A stretch of 64,000 nucleotides of DNA, taken from contig OV884059.1 of the NCBI GenBank assembly GCA_930367215.1, forward strand, positions 20,856,945-20,920,944, given 5' to 3'. Each line of letters opens with the position of its first letter. Within the stretch, counting starts at the first letter, position 1. The translations under genes were made by a program, and so were the position numbers. Under the pieces are notes generated by a model. It had not been told where the DNA came from. It did no database searches and worked only from the letters and a program-made list of their open reading frames with translations. Shown here piece by piece: positions 43,612-54,178 of this stretch. The DNA is from Pollenia angustigena (Eukaryota > Arthropoda > Insecta > Diptera > Polleniidae).

Positions 43612-44612
43612 ATTATTATTCCAATTCAAACAAAAAATTTGTAGAATCAAACAATTTTTTGTCTGAAATCGGTCCTATAAACGAATTCGCATATTCAAAC
43701 AATTTATTTGCATTTTGTTTATTGAAAAAAAAACATTAATTTTTTCAAACAAATAATTTAACTGAATCAAACAAAAAGTTTACTGAAATTCATATAGTAA
43801 ATTTCAAAATCAAAAAAAAAATCAGGTTTTTGCACAAGCAATGATGCGCACACAAGCAGGCACTGTATCAGAAGATGATGGCAGAGAGAGCAGAGCGGCC
43901 GGCTGGCTTTAAGACACATTTTTTTGTTGGAATATTTTTTGAACGAAGTTCTTTTTTTATACACACAATGTTTTTCGTCATCACTCACTGTTGCTGTATC
44001 CTTTCCTTTGCTAATGAAGAAGAAATGTAACTCAAAAACGGCGACAGACCGACTCGATATGTTTTTCGTCATCATTATATTTTTGTATTTGATGTATTTA
44101 AGCAAACAGTTTGAAAAAATTGAATACGGGATTTTGGTTTTTTTTAACCAACTTTGAAACCAATCAAAAATTTATTTTGTTTCTTATAATGTTGTTGTTG
44201 TTTCTGTTGTTTAAAAAGAGTGAAACGTTTTTTTACCTGCTATTTTTTTTTTTTACTTCAAACCTCTTCATCTTTCTAACTGTTGTACTTTTTTAAAGTG
44301 TCCAAAAATAGACTGCATGTGTTTTTTGTTGTAGTTCTTATATTTTACATAAAGAAGTGTTGCTTACGATCAAATAAAAAAAAATGCAAAAAGACGACAA
44401 CATTAAAAAGCGTTAAATATTTCATACAAAATTACGAAAACTTGAAACCAATAACGCGTGTATTATATTTTTGAATGGTTGTCAACATTTTTGTTGGTTA
44501 AATAAAAATCAAACAAAAATTTTAATTGAATCAGTAAAAAAATTTGTAGAAATTAAAAAAATTTTCAAACAAGCGTTTGTTTGAAAATAATTCGGCAATA
44601 ATTTTTTCTGTG
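43612..44612. mobile_element. TIR element, family A, copy 2
   Basis: It has the same CACAGAAAAAATTATT inverted ends and nearly the same sequence as 1620-2585. It carries an extra piece of about 30 bp near 43880 (GATGGCAGAGAGAGCAGAGC) and is followed at once by another copy of the shared module, suggesting insertion into a related repeat. No intact frame is conserved between the copies. Confidence 0.78.
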
Positions 44613-44800
44613 TGGATGTGGATATTCTCACATCATCTTATTCGGTTGTATACACGATGTTTACCTCACTTTTGCTATATTTCCTTGGATACAGAAGAGC
44701 TCTTAATTATCAAACACCAGCATAGTGGCTCGATATGGTTTCGTCATCATTCTATTGTGAAAATTAAATGTATTTAGCTCAACAGCTTAAACAAATAGAC
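44613..44800 (+). repeat. Shared module, free-standing copy
   Basis: TATACACGATGTTTACCTCA, ACACCAGCATAGTGGCTCGA and GGTTTCGTCATCATTCTATT with ATGTATTTAGCTCAACAG align with the 383-bp satellite unit and with family A interiors. It ends in a poly(A) run at about 44815. Confidence 0.65.
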
Positions 44801-44870
44801 ATTTTTTTAGTATAAAAAAAAAAAAAAAAAAAAACACCAAAAAAAATGTCGCCTTAACGCAAAAGTATTA

Positions 44871-44950
44871 CCGCCTGTTTTTCGAACTCGAGCACAAAAG
44901 TGACTCGTTTAATTAACATTTAAAACAAAAACAAATTTTGAATTTGGTTT
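44871..44950 (+). repeat. Fragment of the 5619 MITE family
   Basis: AGTGACTCGTTTAATTAACA and ACAAAAACAAATTTTGAA match the left arm of the MITE at 5619-5743. Confidence 0.6.
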
Positions 44951-45484
44951 GCAGTTAATTTTTTGTTTTACAGTGAAAACATCCGAAAATGAAAAAAAAA
45001 TTGCATAAAATCTCAATCTGTCAACTTAAAAAAAAAAAAATTATGCTTATTTTCTTATAGTGTTTTACTAATGCCCAATTTTCAGGAAGGTATTTAATTC
45101 AATATTAAGTTAATTTTCATAACAAACTTAAATCGTATTTAAAACAGATTGGTTTTTTGTGTTTTATTTGAAAAGTCTTATTTAATTAAGATAAAAGTAT
45201 GGTAGCACTACTAAATACAAAAAAAAAAAAAAAAAAAAAAATATAAAAAAGTGTATTTATTTACAACAGCTGACTGTTAATGCTTTGCCTGTTGTTGTTG
45301 TATTCTTGTGATATTGAGGCCACCTTGCTAAAATATTACAATGGAAACTTAAGTTGAAATTAAGTGTACCACATCGGTGACTTAAGTTTCACTTAAGTTT
45401 TTAGTGAAGAAGAGAATTTTGTATTTTAAACGATTTTAAAAATAAATGTGTTTTAATATCAATCCTGAAAATTGGCCATAAAAC
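44951..45484. other. AT-rich spacer
   Basis: There is a 30-base A-rich run near 45215 and a small inverted pair around ACTTAAGT (45345-45405). No gene is seen. Confidence 0.35.
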
Positions 45485-45534
45485 TTTTAAACAAGTCGTT
45501 TGTTTGGAAGTGTTTAAGCAATAATTTTTTCTGT
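45485..45534 (+). repeat. Family A right-end fragment
   Basis: ACAAGTCGTTTGTTTGGAAG followed by GCAATAATTTTTTCTGT matches the last 50 bp of the family A elements. Confidence 0.6.
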
Positions 45535-45661
45535 AAACGCATTGAATGTGAAATGGCCCAACACCATTTCACAGCGCAACTAAATCATTCATTTTATTTT
45601 GCATATCATATAACTTGTGGTATAAAAGACCGATATCGTCAGTGAAATCCAAATCTTTTAG

Positions 45662-46081
45662 ATGCCTCTAAAAATCCCAAACATTGCCACTTTGTCTTGT
45701 GCTTATTTTTTTTTTATCATAATGTCATCCAAAGCAACGGCGAACAATATTACTGATAAGTGGCAACCTTATTTTACTCCAGCGTTTGTCAAGAAGGATT
45801 CACCGATTATACCATTATGTCGAACTTGTAGTGTGGTATTGTTACACATGGCTTTAAAAATGTTTATCAGTTTTGCTAGAACACCCTTTGCTTGTTTAAT
45901 TATTTTGTGGCAAATTTTTCACTTTCTCATAATAAACATTTTTTCGTTGTTGTTGTCAAAGTGTACGCACTTGATTTTGCTAAACAAAAAATCCTATTTC
46001 TTTGGGAATTTAAAGAATTGTTTAAACATATTTTTTATTGCGGTTTCCTTTAAAATTATTTTTAAACTTAAACCAAGTTGA
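45662..46081 (+). CDS. Possible small secreted protein gene, first exon or single exon
   Basis: The 139-codon frame opens with MPLKIPNIATLSCAYFFFII and continues MSSKATANNITDKW, a fair signal peptide with a hydrophobic core at about residues 9-21 and an Ala-rich cleavage zone near 25-27. Residues 28-60 are polar with a CRTC pair; beyond about residue 65 the frame becomes a hydrophobic, AT-rich run that looks non-coding, so a real gene might splice out earlier. Upstream are TATAAAAG at 45621 and TCAGTG at 45639, but their 20-bp spacing is shorter than the usual 25-31. No family is recognised. It could be chance. Confidence 0.25.
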   Translation: MPLKIPNIATLSCAYFFFIIMSSKATANNITDKWQPYFTPAFVKKDSPIIPLCRTCSVVLLHMALKMFISFARTPFACLIILWQIFHFLIINIFSLLLSKCTHLILLNKKSYFFGNLKNCLNIFFIAVSFKIIFKLKPS

Positions 46082-46310
46082 GACTTAATTTTAGTTTAGA
46101 ACAAAGGTTAAATAATTGTTTGTGGTTACACCTAAGAAAATATTGTATATTTTTATGGTTAGAAATATTTATGGTTTTAAAGAATTGTGGGAATTTAATT
46201 ATATATTTGGTTTTTATTTTAAAATATTTATAGGAATTTCAAGTGGTTTTATTTTATTAATGAAGTCACTTTAATAAAAACTTAAAGAACACCTACATAC
46301 AACACACTGA
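46082..46310. other. AT-rich spacer
   Basis: Nothing is recognised. Confidence 0.3.
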
Positions 46311-46314
46311 TGGG

Positions 46315-46410
46315 ATTTGTGGTACAATTGTACCAAATTTGGTACAATCGAAACTTTATTGGTACACTGGTACAATTCATCCTTTTTTGGTACAATTAAA
46401 AAAAAAAGAC
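46315..46410 (+). repeat. GGTACAATT repeat cluster, left
   Basis: GGTACAAT or its complement occurs about five times in 90 bp. An inverted-looking cluster lies at 49375-49470, so the two may be the ends of a larger element enclosing 46.4-49.4 kb. Confidence 0.45.
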
Positions 46411-47100
46411 CCACAAAGTTTTATCATTTCTTTGAGGTGGATTAACTTTTTTTTCTCTTCAATAATACAATTTATAATAACTAGAATCGCCCGGTGGCCG
46501 AAATTCGACCACTCGACATTTACTTTCGAGAAAACCTGTGCGTTATACAACAAAAACGTACACATTTTAAGAGAACGGCAAAAATGCACTTATTCACCCA
46601 ACTTTGTACGTATGTCTGTAAGATAAATTAAAACGCTTTTCAAACACTTTAAGACCCCATTTACATCTATGCAATTAACGCCGAGTTTTTTTTCTATTTT
46701 CTTTTAAAGTAGTTCCTACGAAACTTTTTTCACATTTACGTTTACATTTTTTTCAAGCATTTTTTCAACTTTTTCAACCCCGTTTTCTTCCCTACACCTC
46801 TTGCTAACAAACAAAAAGTTGCATGCGAAAGTTGCGGCAAGTTGCGGCGTTAATTGCATAATGTAAATATGGTCTAATTCAAAAAATTTAGAAAAAAAAA
46901 AATATATTGAGCATATCTACACACAAATTTCTTTAAAAAGATATATGTTTCATTAAAATCGGTGGACGATAAGATACTTTAAAATCAACCACAAAAAAAT
47001 TATTTCCGTATTTATATATAAGATATATCTCCAGCCCTAACCAGAACTACTAAAAATGTAATTATTGTTAATTTATGTTCATGATGTTATGCTAATATCC
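46411..47100. other. AT-rich spacer
   Basis: No supported gene; overlapping short ORFs near 46377-46626 lack motifs. Confidence 0.35.
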
Positions 47101-47109
47101 CTGAAGGAA

Positions 47110-48600
47110 ACCTGTGTGCAAGTGTCTCCAAGTCACCAGTATTGTCGACTATATTGGTGACATTGTCAGCGAAGTGTCTACACTACATTACATTTGCCAC
47201 TATATTTGGCTTTAATACGAAAAAAATATCAACAACAACTGAGAAGTACAATTCCTATTAAAGTTGAAGAAATAATAAAAAAAAAGATTGTTATCATTTC
47301 GTATTCTTACAAAAAATGTAGACTATTTTTACTAAAATGTACTAGCGATTCTCTGGTTGCAATGTCTACATATGTTCCCAAAGGAACTATACCTAGTCAG
47401 TACCTAGTCAGTAGTACATTTCCAATGACATGCACATGTTAAATGTCCATTGTAAATAGCCCTGGGGTATAATAAGTCACTAGTACTGGTGACTATGTCA
47501 ATAGTGAATCAGTACTTAATATATCCCAGTTGGCTATGTCGTGCACGATTCATCAATGAACAATATTAATTCCTGCACGACACGTAAGGGACAACTAATG
47601 CGAATCGTCGACAACATTTTCAAAGAAGTGTTGCGTAAATCGTGCACGACACAAAGAGAGACAATGTCGCTCAGCCTGTCGTTGATGACCACATGCACGA
47701 CATTGTCGTCCATATAGTCGTTAATGACCACATGAAAGGCATTGTCTTTGATGACTATATAGACGACAATATATTCTACTTTGTCGTCAACGACTGCGTA
47801 AAAGACAATGTCGATGAAGTTACAGGAGTTACAGCTTACACGACAATGTCGCCTATAAACCTAAATAAATAAATAAAAATATACAATACATAGCACATAT
47901 ACATATGTTTTTAAAATCATACCTTAGTCTTTGAGTTCTCAGACTTGACTGACTGATTTTCTTCACTTTGCTTTGGTTGTTTTTTATTATTATCGTTATT
48001 TTACAGTTATTTTTATTTTTTATTGGGAACAACTTATTTATAATTGTTAAGAAGACAGCCTACAAGACAATGTCGCTCATATTGTCGTGCTTAGATGTTG
48101 ATAAAGGACACCTTACAAGACACTGTCGGTCATGTTGTCGTGCATACATTTTAATACAGGACAGCTTACAAGACACTGTCGCTCATACTGTCGTTTATAG
48201 TTGTTGATAGAGGATACCTTACAAGAAAATGTCTGTCATGTTATCGTGGATAAGCTTTAACAAAAGACAACTTGAAAGACAATGTCGGTCATGTCGTCGT
48301 TTATTAACTTCTTCAAAAGACAGTGCACTAGACAATGTCGAGTATTTTTTCGTCCACGACATTTTCCTCAAAATTGTCTTCCAGAAATCCTAAGTGATAG
48401 AAGACATGTCGTGCATAAATTGTTGACGACAATGTCGTCGACGGCAGTTTGGCCAACAGGGATATTAAGTACATACATACATTAGTATGTGTACTCGTAT
48501 CCCTGTAGAAAGACGGAGATCAAGTGTCTCCAAATCGCCACTTTTGTCGATTGTTTTTGTAACACTATCAACCAAGCATCTACATTTTTGTCGGTCTTTG
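47110..48600. repeat. Repeat block bounded by direct repeats and filled with GACAATGTCG motifs
   Basis: AAGTGTCTCCAAGTCACCAG near 47119 and AAGTGTCTCCAAATCGCCAC near 48515 begin diverged direct copies of about 70 bp. Between them, 47520-48450 is crowded with the palindromic decamer GACAATGTCG and GTCGTGCACGAC variants. A 76-codon frame (47642-47872) simply translates the repeats. Confidence 0.65.
48055..48350. repeat. 54-bp minisatellite with palindromic core
   Basis: Six diverged units start near 48059, 48110, 48165, 48219, 48271 and 48323, each with CTTACAAGACANTGTCGGTC then ATNTTGTCGTG. The spacing of 51-55 bp is regular. The core GACANTGTC is self-complementary. Confidence 0.8.
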
Positions 48601-48631
48601 ATAAAACAAAGAAATACATATAAACATTTTT

Positions 48632-49310
48632 TATACCCACACCACAATAGTGGAGAGGGTATTATGCGATTGTGCTGATGTATGTAACACTACAAAATTA
48701 TACTTAGTCGATTTAACGATGCCCCTCCATCCGACTGGCTGGCTGGTTGTCTGTCCATGTAACCTTCTGCGTAAAGTACAGGTCGCAATTTTTAAGGTAA
48801 TTTGATGAAATTTTGAACATTGGTTTTAATTTATAAGGACAAAGCCTACTAAAAATGTTGAGATTCGGCCTATAATTTCACGTGTCCCTATACAAACTTC
48901 TTTCCGGAATAGTGTTTGTGCCTATAAACCATCCTTTTACGTTAGTATTTACAATAAATTTAAAATAGACTTATTTTATTGCAATCTAAATCTTCTTACC
49001 ATTTTTATAGGAATCGGTCCATATTTGACGACTACCTTACACATTTTGGTATTGATATAACTTATACGATAGCCATTTTGTCAAGACAAAATGTTGCGCT
49101 GGTGGGTCCATAATTAACCAGAGGTTCCTTATAAACCCCCTTCCTTAAATCAATTAAAGGCAAACAAATCTCTTATAGTTGAAGATATCTTAATAATAGT
49201 AGACACGAAAACTTTTACATAAATCTTAAACTCATAACATAATTTTGTTCTGGCGGGTCCAAATGTCTGTATATGCTCGGGCTTGACAAACTGAAATTTC
49301 TTACTTGTTT
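48632..49310 (+). mobile_element. DINE-1/INE-1-like (Helentron-derived) element
   Basis: It starts TTATACCCACACCACAATAG with a short hairpin (CACCACAATAGTGG), then TGTGCTGATGTATGTAACAC, AGTCGATTTAACGATG and a GTCTGTCC-type microsatellite, and ends GAAATTTCTTACTTGTTT. This order follows the DINE-1 family known from Drosophila and other flies. It encodes nothing. Confidence 0.78.
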
Positions 49311-49374
49311 TGTTTTTATTAAATAAAAAAGTGTTTTGAATTCTTACTATGTATGCTTTTTTATTTTATAGCGA

Positions 49375-49470
49375 AATTTTGGTACAATTTCTCTCAATTT
49401 GGTACCATTGAGCCGATGAGACGGTACAATTTAAGAATTGTTAGATCTCAACAGTGGTACAACCAAGAAT
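49375..49470 (-). repeat. GGTACAATT repeat cluster, right
   Basis: GGTACAATTT and GTACCATTG motifs recur as in 46315-46410, in a mostly inverted order, with the DINE-1-like element and minisatellite block between. Confidence 0.4.
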
Positions 49471-49660
49471 GATAGAAATAAAGAGTACGCCTTGCGCATG
49501 TTTTACCGTTTGATGACGTAGTAGTTCCCTTGTAAAGATTACCAAGTCTCTTTTATATGGGAAAAAGCGTAATTTCTTACAAAAAATTTATGTATAACGT
49601 GATAGATGGCAACCCTGCAATTCATTTACTCAGAGAATTCAAAAAAAAAAAATATTTTAT

Positions 49661-50052
49661 CAATTGAAGCACAGCCGCGAAAAACGTTGTAAACGCCACA
49701 TTTTGCAAAAACTGTTTTTTTGCAGATAAACGTTGACTTTACTCTTACACAGTTTAAACATCAAATCAACCAAAACTTTGCACCTTAACGCCTTCAAAAT
49801 GGCGTACAAAGTGTCAGCCAGTGGAAGAACATTGCAAGTTACTAACATAATGATGAAACCGAAATGGTTTTGCAGTGCGGAATAATGTTTTAAAAGCCTT
49901 TTGCATTAAAGTTTTTATTATCACTATTTCAAATAATAGAAAAAAAAAATTTTTAAAACAAATAATGCTGCTTGTCAAAAAACGTTTTTTTTCTCTCCTG
50001 AAAAATTATTATTTTGTAACTTAAAACGTTATTCGCGGCTGTGCTTCAATTG
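49661..50052. mobile_element. TIR element, CAATTGAAGCACAGCCGCG termini
   Basis: CAATTGAAGCACAGCCGCGA and TCGCGGCTGTGCTTCAATTG are perfect inverted ends. CAATTG at each end is palindromic, so the duplication (AATT or less) cannot be separated from the terminus. An AAAACGTT motif repeats inside both arms. Non-coding. Confidence 0.8.
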
Positions 50053-50283
50053 TAAAAAAAACTAAGAAAAAAAAATTTATATTAAAAATATTAATACAAT
50101 AAATAAAATTTTTAAAAGTGTTCAAACGCGTGTTGAAAGTAGCGTAAAGCCCTTATGACTACATTTTTTATTCATTAATTGATATAGAATTGATAGAAAG
50201 AAACAGTAAATGCTAGAAAGAGCAAACTATAAAAAAAGTAAACAAAGTTTTATAGTTTTTTTTCTCTTGTTATGGTTTTGTTT

Positions 50284-50482
50284 CAGGGATGGCGTTGAGA
50301 ATTTTTAAAATTGTATCAACAACTTTTAAAAATTGTACTTTTTACCCTAATTGTACTTAAAGATTTTTTAATTGAAATTAATTTTATTTATGTTCTGAAA
50401 AAATACCACAAAAATGAATTATAAATCTTAGTTTAAAAAGTATCAACAAAAAAGTACAATTGAAACAACTTAGCCATCCCTG
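50284..50482. mobile_element. hAT MITE, CAGGGATGGC termini
   Basis: CAGGGATGGC and its inverted copy GCCATCCCTG are the ends. TTTTGTTT and TTCTGTTA flank it as a decayed 8-bp duplication (6 of 8). AATTGTAC motifs inside resemble the GGTACAATT clusters nearby. Confidence 0.72.
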
Positions 50483-50957
50483 TTCTGTTAATTTTATTAA
50501 ATGTTGCCAACTTTGTGTTTATGAGAAACCTAAAAACAAAAAACGGTAAATCGCTGAATATGCCCATAAACCGCTGATTTAGCAACACTTTTAATATTTC
50601 AAGCTTGAAATGTCAATTTTAAGTTGAACAATTTTACATTTTTTTTGACATAACTTCATTTTTTATCGATAACTTTAGTAAAATTGTTGACAGTTTGCCA
50701 TTTATCTTAAAACAGCTGAACCCTTCGCACTTGGTTAATTTTTCTATTAAAAAGAAAGACAAAAAAAAAAATGAAAAAAACAATTAACAAAATATGTACT
50801 TTGAACTTCAAGAAGAATTCTTGACAAAAGTACGAAAAAACAGAAGTAAAGGAAGAACATGTAAAATAAATTAAAATAGATAATCATTCAAAGCAAATTT
50901 CGATCTACCAAAGGTTGAATACAATTTGGTTTAAGCATTGATGTTTGACTAATGACG
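50483..50957. other. AT-rich spacer
   Basis: Nothing is recognised. Confidence 0.35.
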
Positions 50958-51165
50958 TCAGCAGTCGTCGATGGCTGCGAGTGTTAAACGGCAAGCCCTC
51001 TGAGGAGATTGAGTGGTTGCAATCGAAACATGCCAGGGTAACCTGTCCGTAAAAACACCTGGGTTCGAGCCCAGATTGAGTCAAGAATGAAAAATGATCA
51101 GTAAATTTTAATTAATTTTCATGTTGTAAAATTCCTTTCTTCATAAAAAAAAAATAATTTAATTT
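50958..51165 (+). mobile_element. tRNA-derived SINE, second family, copy 2
   Basis: Head with AGATTGAGTGGTTGCAATCG (A-box region) and CTGGGTTCGAGCCCAG (B box), then GAGTCAAGAATGAAAAATGA and the shared body GTTGTAAAATTCCTTTCTTC ending in an A-rich tail. It matches the minus-strand copy at 23985-24195. Confidence 0.86.
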
Positions 51166-51226
51166 TCATTTATTCAAAATACTAATGGTTTTCTTTAACA
51201 ATTTAAAATACTGATAACTAAAATTT

Positions 51227-52651
51227 AGTGTCCGACCGATTAATCGGCTACGGTTATGGCCAAAAATGGCTAATCGGCCAATAATCGGAGTTCGACATAA
51301 CTTTGGCCGAAATTTGCCGAAGGCCGAACTTTTTTATATCATTATAATAAACTCCAAAATGCTTTCCAAATTATCGGAAAGAAAAAAAGAGGGAAACAAA
51401 TAAAAGCTTCTATATGGGGAAAGCACGACCCAATTCCTCACATTCAGGCGAAGGAATATAATGAAAATATGCTCCAAAAAGAATAACGTATGTATGTGAA
51501 GGGCTCCTTCTTTTAGCTCACAAAGCAGTAATATATTTGAGTATTTCTAAACAAGTCCATTTAATAACTAAAACGCAGTAGCAATAAAATATCTGTCAGC
51601 ACTGCCAACTAGTGTTGCCAGCGAGCAACTGTTTAGTTCAGATGGCTAGTTTCATGCTAATCGTTTAAGTAACCTTAACGGTATCAATGTAGAAAAATTG
51701 ATGCTCTGTTATTACAGCATAAAACTTAAGGCCAAACTATAATATGCATAAGCTGGCTTAAGCTTCTGTCAAAAATTAGCAAAAAGCCTATCAAAAGCGT
51801 TAAAAAAACAAAAATAAAATCAAAAAATATTTTATTCCGTACGGAAAGAGCGATCTGTTTCGCACTTTGCTTAAGCAAATTCGAGTTTAAAATTAACCAA
51901 AAAGTTTTCTCAAGTTCAATATGGGTCGACACATATCAAACACATGTATTCGCACAATTGCTTAAGCCAACTTAAGCATATTAGAGTTGGGCCTTTACTG
52001 ATCTACCTAAATAAGAGGATAAGCCGTTTTTTTAAACAAGAAAATTCTATTGCTTGCCAATACATTTTCAATAAAGCAAATCGATCCAGCGATCTGTCAA
52101 ATAAGATTTTCCAGCCCGGTGGGGTTGAATAAGATTCGTTTATACGAAAACTGTATGAAAATTAGAAGTTTTGACTTTTTGAGTAGCTCAGGTATGAATT
52201 GTAGAATGTAATAAAAATTTAAAAATATCCAGTAGAAGCAAAATAATTTTGAATTAAATACAAACGCTTATGTAAAATAATTTAAGCCAACCGTTTCATT
52301 ACCAAAAAGAAATCAGCGCGTGGATATGAATATGAAAAAAGTGAAGAAATAAAGCAAATATTTTGATAAAAAGTACTTGTTAGTAAAAAACTTTTTTGTT
52401 GGTTTTTTTTATAACCAAAAATTTTTATTTTGCCCCTTTTTGGGAAATATCGACACGTTATATGCATATCTGCAAAGTATCTGCTATTTTGTTAACTTTT
52501 TGGTAATGAAAAATGTAAAATTTTTTTCTTGTTGTTACTTGGGATAAGACAAGTTAGGCTTCGGCTTCGGTTCTGCCGAATTTAGCCAATTTGGCCGAAC
52601 TTCGGCTACGGCTTTAGTAGCGGCCTAAAAAAGTGGCATCGATCGGACACT
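51227..52651. mobile_element. TIR transposon with 10-bp duplication, family B relative
   Basis: Ends AGTGTCCGACCGATTAATCG and inverted AGTGTCCGATCGATGCCAC, with TTCGGC-rich subterminal repeats. ACTAAAATTT (51217-51226) and ACTAAACTTT (52652-52661) give a 10-bp duplication with one mismatch, as in the 5970 copy. It holds a nested PIF/Harbinger-like MITE (51729-51994). No transposase is recognised. Confidence 0.82.
51729..51994. mobile_element. PIF/Harbinger-like MITE nested in family B relative (TTA duplication)
   Basis: AGGCCAAACTATAATATGC and its inverted counterpart GCATATTAGAGTTGGGCCT are the ends, TTA at 51726-51728 and 51995-51997. It is related to the MITE at 30382-30628. Confidence 0.85.
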
Positions 52652-52788
52652 ACTAAACTTTAATAAATGTTTTAACAAGAAAAATATTAGCAACAGGCAA
52701 ACAATATATAATTTGTTGTTTTTCGCGGAAAAGGACAAAAACGTTTCCCGTATAAAAAAATTTATTTTAAAAAGTTTATACATACATA

Positions 52789-53037
52789 TCGTCATGTTAA
52801 ATGCAAACGGACGTAACTACACTTTTTAATTTTTTACAGGAGAAGCAAAACACTTTACAAAATCAATAACAACAAGGTGTAATTGGCGTTTGAATTTCGT
52901 TAATAAAATCGCCATTTTTGATCGTAGAAATCTAAAATTTTGCTCGAATATGTATTTTGATAAAACGAACAATAATCGACAAAAAAATCAATATCGAAAT
53001 TTTGTTTAGTTACGTCCGTTTGCATTTAATATGACGA
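52789..53037. mobile_element. MITE with TCGTCATGTTAAATGCAAAC termini
   Basis: The 30-bp ends, continuing through GGACGTAACTA, are inverted copies with one mismatch. TA on both sides (52787-52788 and 53038-53039) would fit a Tc1/mariner-type duplication, though the border ATATCG/CGATAT is palindromic. Confidence 0.75.
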
Positions 53038-53064
53038 TATGTAAGTATATAGTATATGTATATA

Positions 53065-53460
53065 CATATATATAGTTCCTGTTGTTCTTATAAGGAGTAT
53101 AGGGCCTCAACAAATGCATTCCATTCCGATTTATTTGATGCTGTGTTCTTCAGTTAGGTCCAAGTTACCTTGGGCGTCGCCATGTATGTGACGGGTGACC
53201 TCTTCGTTGATTTCCCTGGGGGTGCCAGTCAAGAAACAGTCTAGTAACATCATCGGTTGGTCAACGTAAAGCGTGGCCTATCCACCGCCATTTGCGTCTT
53301 CAGATTTCTAGTGCGATGGATTCTTGTTTATAAATCTTCCAATAGCGTACATTTCTGATTGTATTAGGCCAAAAGAAGAGCATAATTTTGCGTAGACAAC
53401 GGTTAGAGAATACCAGGAAAACATTAATATCATGAAAATTCAAGTTCTATGATCGGCAGA
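53065..53460 (-). pseudogene. LINE 3' end with C-terminal coding remains
   Basis: On the minus strand the sequence reads RRKWRWIGHALR, TDDVTRLFLDWHPQGNQRRG and, after a frameshift, SEWNAFVEALYSL followed by a stop. This is the conserved tail of many insect LINE ORF2 proteins (WRWIGH, WNPQG, EALCSL). Several stops interrupt it. After the stop come AGAACAACAGGAAC and an (AT)n tail, shared with the element at 16519-16987. RT and endonuclease are missing, so it is a 5'-truncated, dead copy. Confidence 0.82.
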
Positions 53461-54047
53461 GCGGTGAGCGACAAAAAATTAAAACACATGAAATACTACT
53501 GAAACGGCCACGCAAAAAGCGGCATTTCTAAGCGGCTAAGCGGCGCCGCTCAGGAATTAAACTTAGTTATTTTCTGAGCGTCAAAGAATAAACATGGCAA
53601 AAGTGAATGTGGAGCAAAGCCGACTGCTATTATAGCAAGACAGATTACCAAATTTATTTTTAACTTTTAACCAAATCTGCTGTTAACTTTTTGCAACAGA
53701 AAATCAAAGTATTTCACAGACATACGGCAGTATTGCCAAAATCTGTTTGGAGGTTTGCTTGATTTATAGGATGAACACCAAATCTTTTTGTTTTCTTAAG
53801 CGTATTTAATTCTTACAAATATGAATACGATTTTCGCGTAATAACATAAAAAAAAACCTCTTTGGACAATGGCTTTAGTTGTTAAAACTATCCGCTCAGT
53901 AATAAGCCATTTGCCGCCCAAACTCGTCGATCTGTCGCTCATCGCTTTACCGCTCATTGCGTGGCCGCGGCCTAAGAGAACGGACTTGACACAGGATTTA
54001 AACGGGGTAAGCTTAGGTCGGATCGATTTGTGACTATACCCATATAT
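53461..54047. other. Spacer with GC-rich inverted motifs
   Basis: GCGGTGAGCGACA near 53461 and TGTCGCTCATCGC near 53933, plus CGGCCACGCA and TGCGTGGCCG, are inverted pairs suggesting a decayed element of about 500 bp. Its ends are not resolved. Confidence 0.4.
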
Positions 54048-54178
54048 TCAGCCTGATTACGCTTGGCGTTGGCGCAAACGCCAGTGTCGTTTTTTGTAAC
54101 AGATTAAAGTAACACACAACCTGCGATATTTTATCTACTACAAAAAACGAATGCCTGACTTTATTGATCCGGCTAATA
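54048..54178. mobile_element. MITE, relative of 24440, right end decayed
   Basis: TTCAGCCTGATTACG and AGTGTCGTTTTTTGTAACAG with AGATTAAAGTAACACACA match the MITE at 24440-24578. The right arm keeps TACAAAAAACGA but the terminus is altered. Confidence 0.65.

Noticed and set aside
46315..49470. A single large element bounded by GGTACAATT clusters
   Set aside because: The clusters are loosely inverted but no exact termini or duplication were found, so only the clusters are listed.
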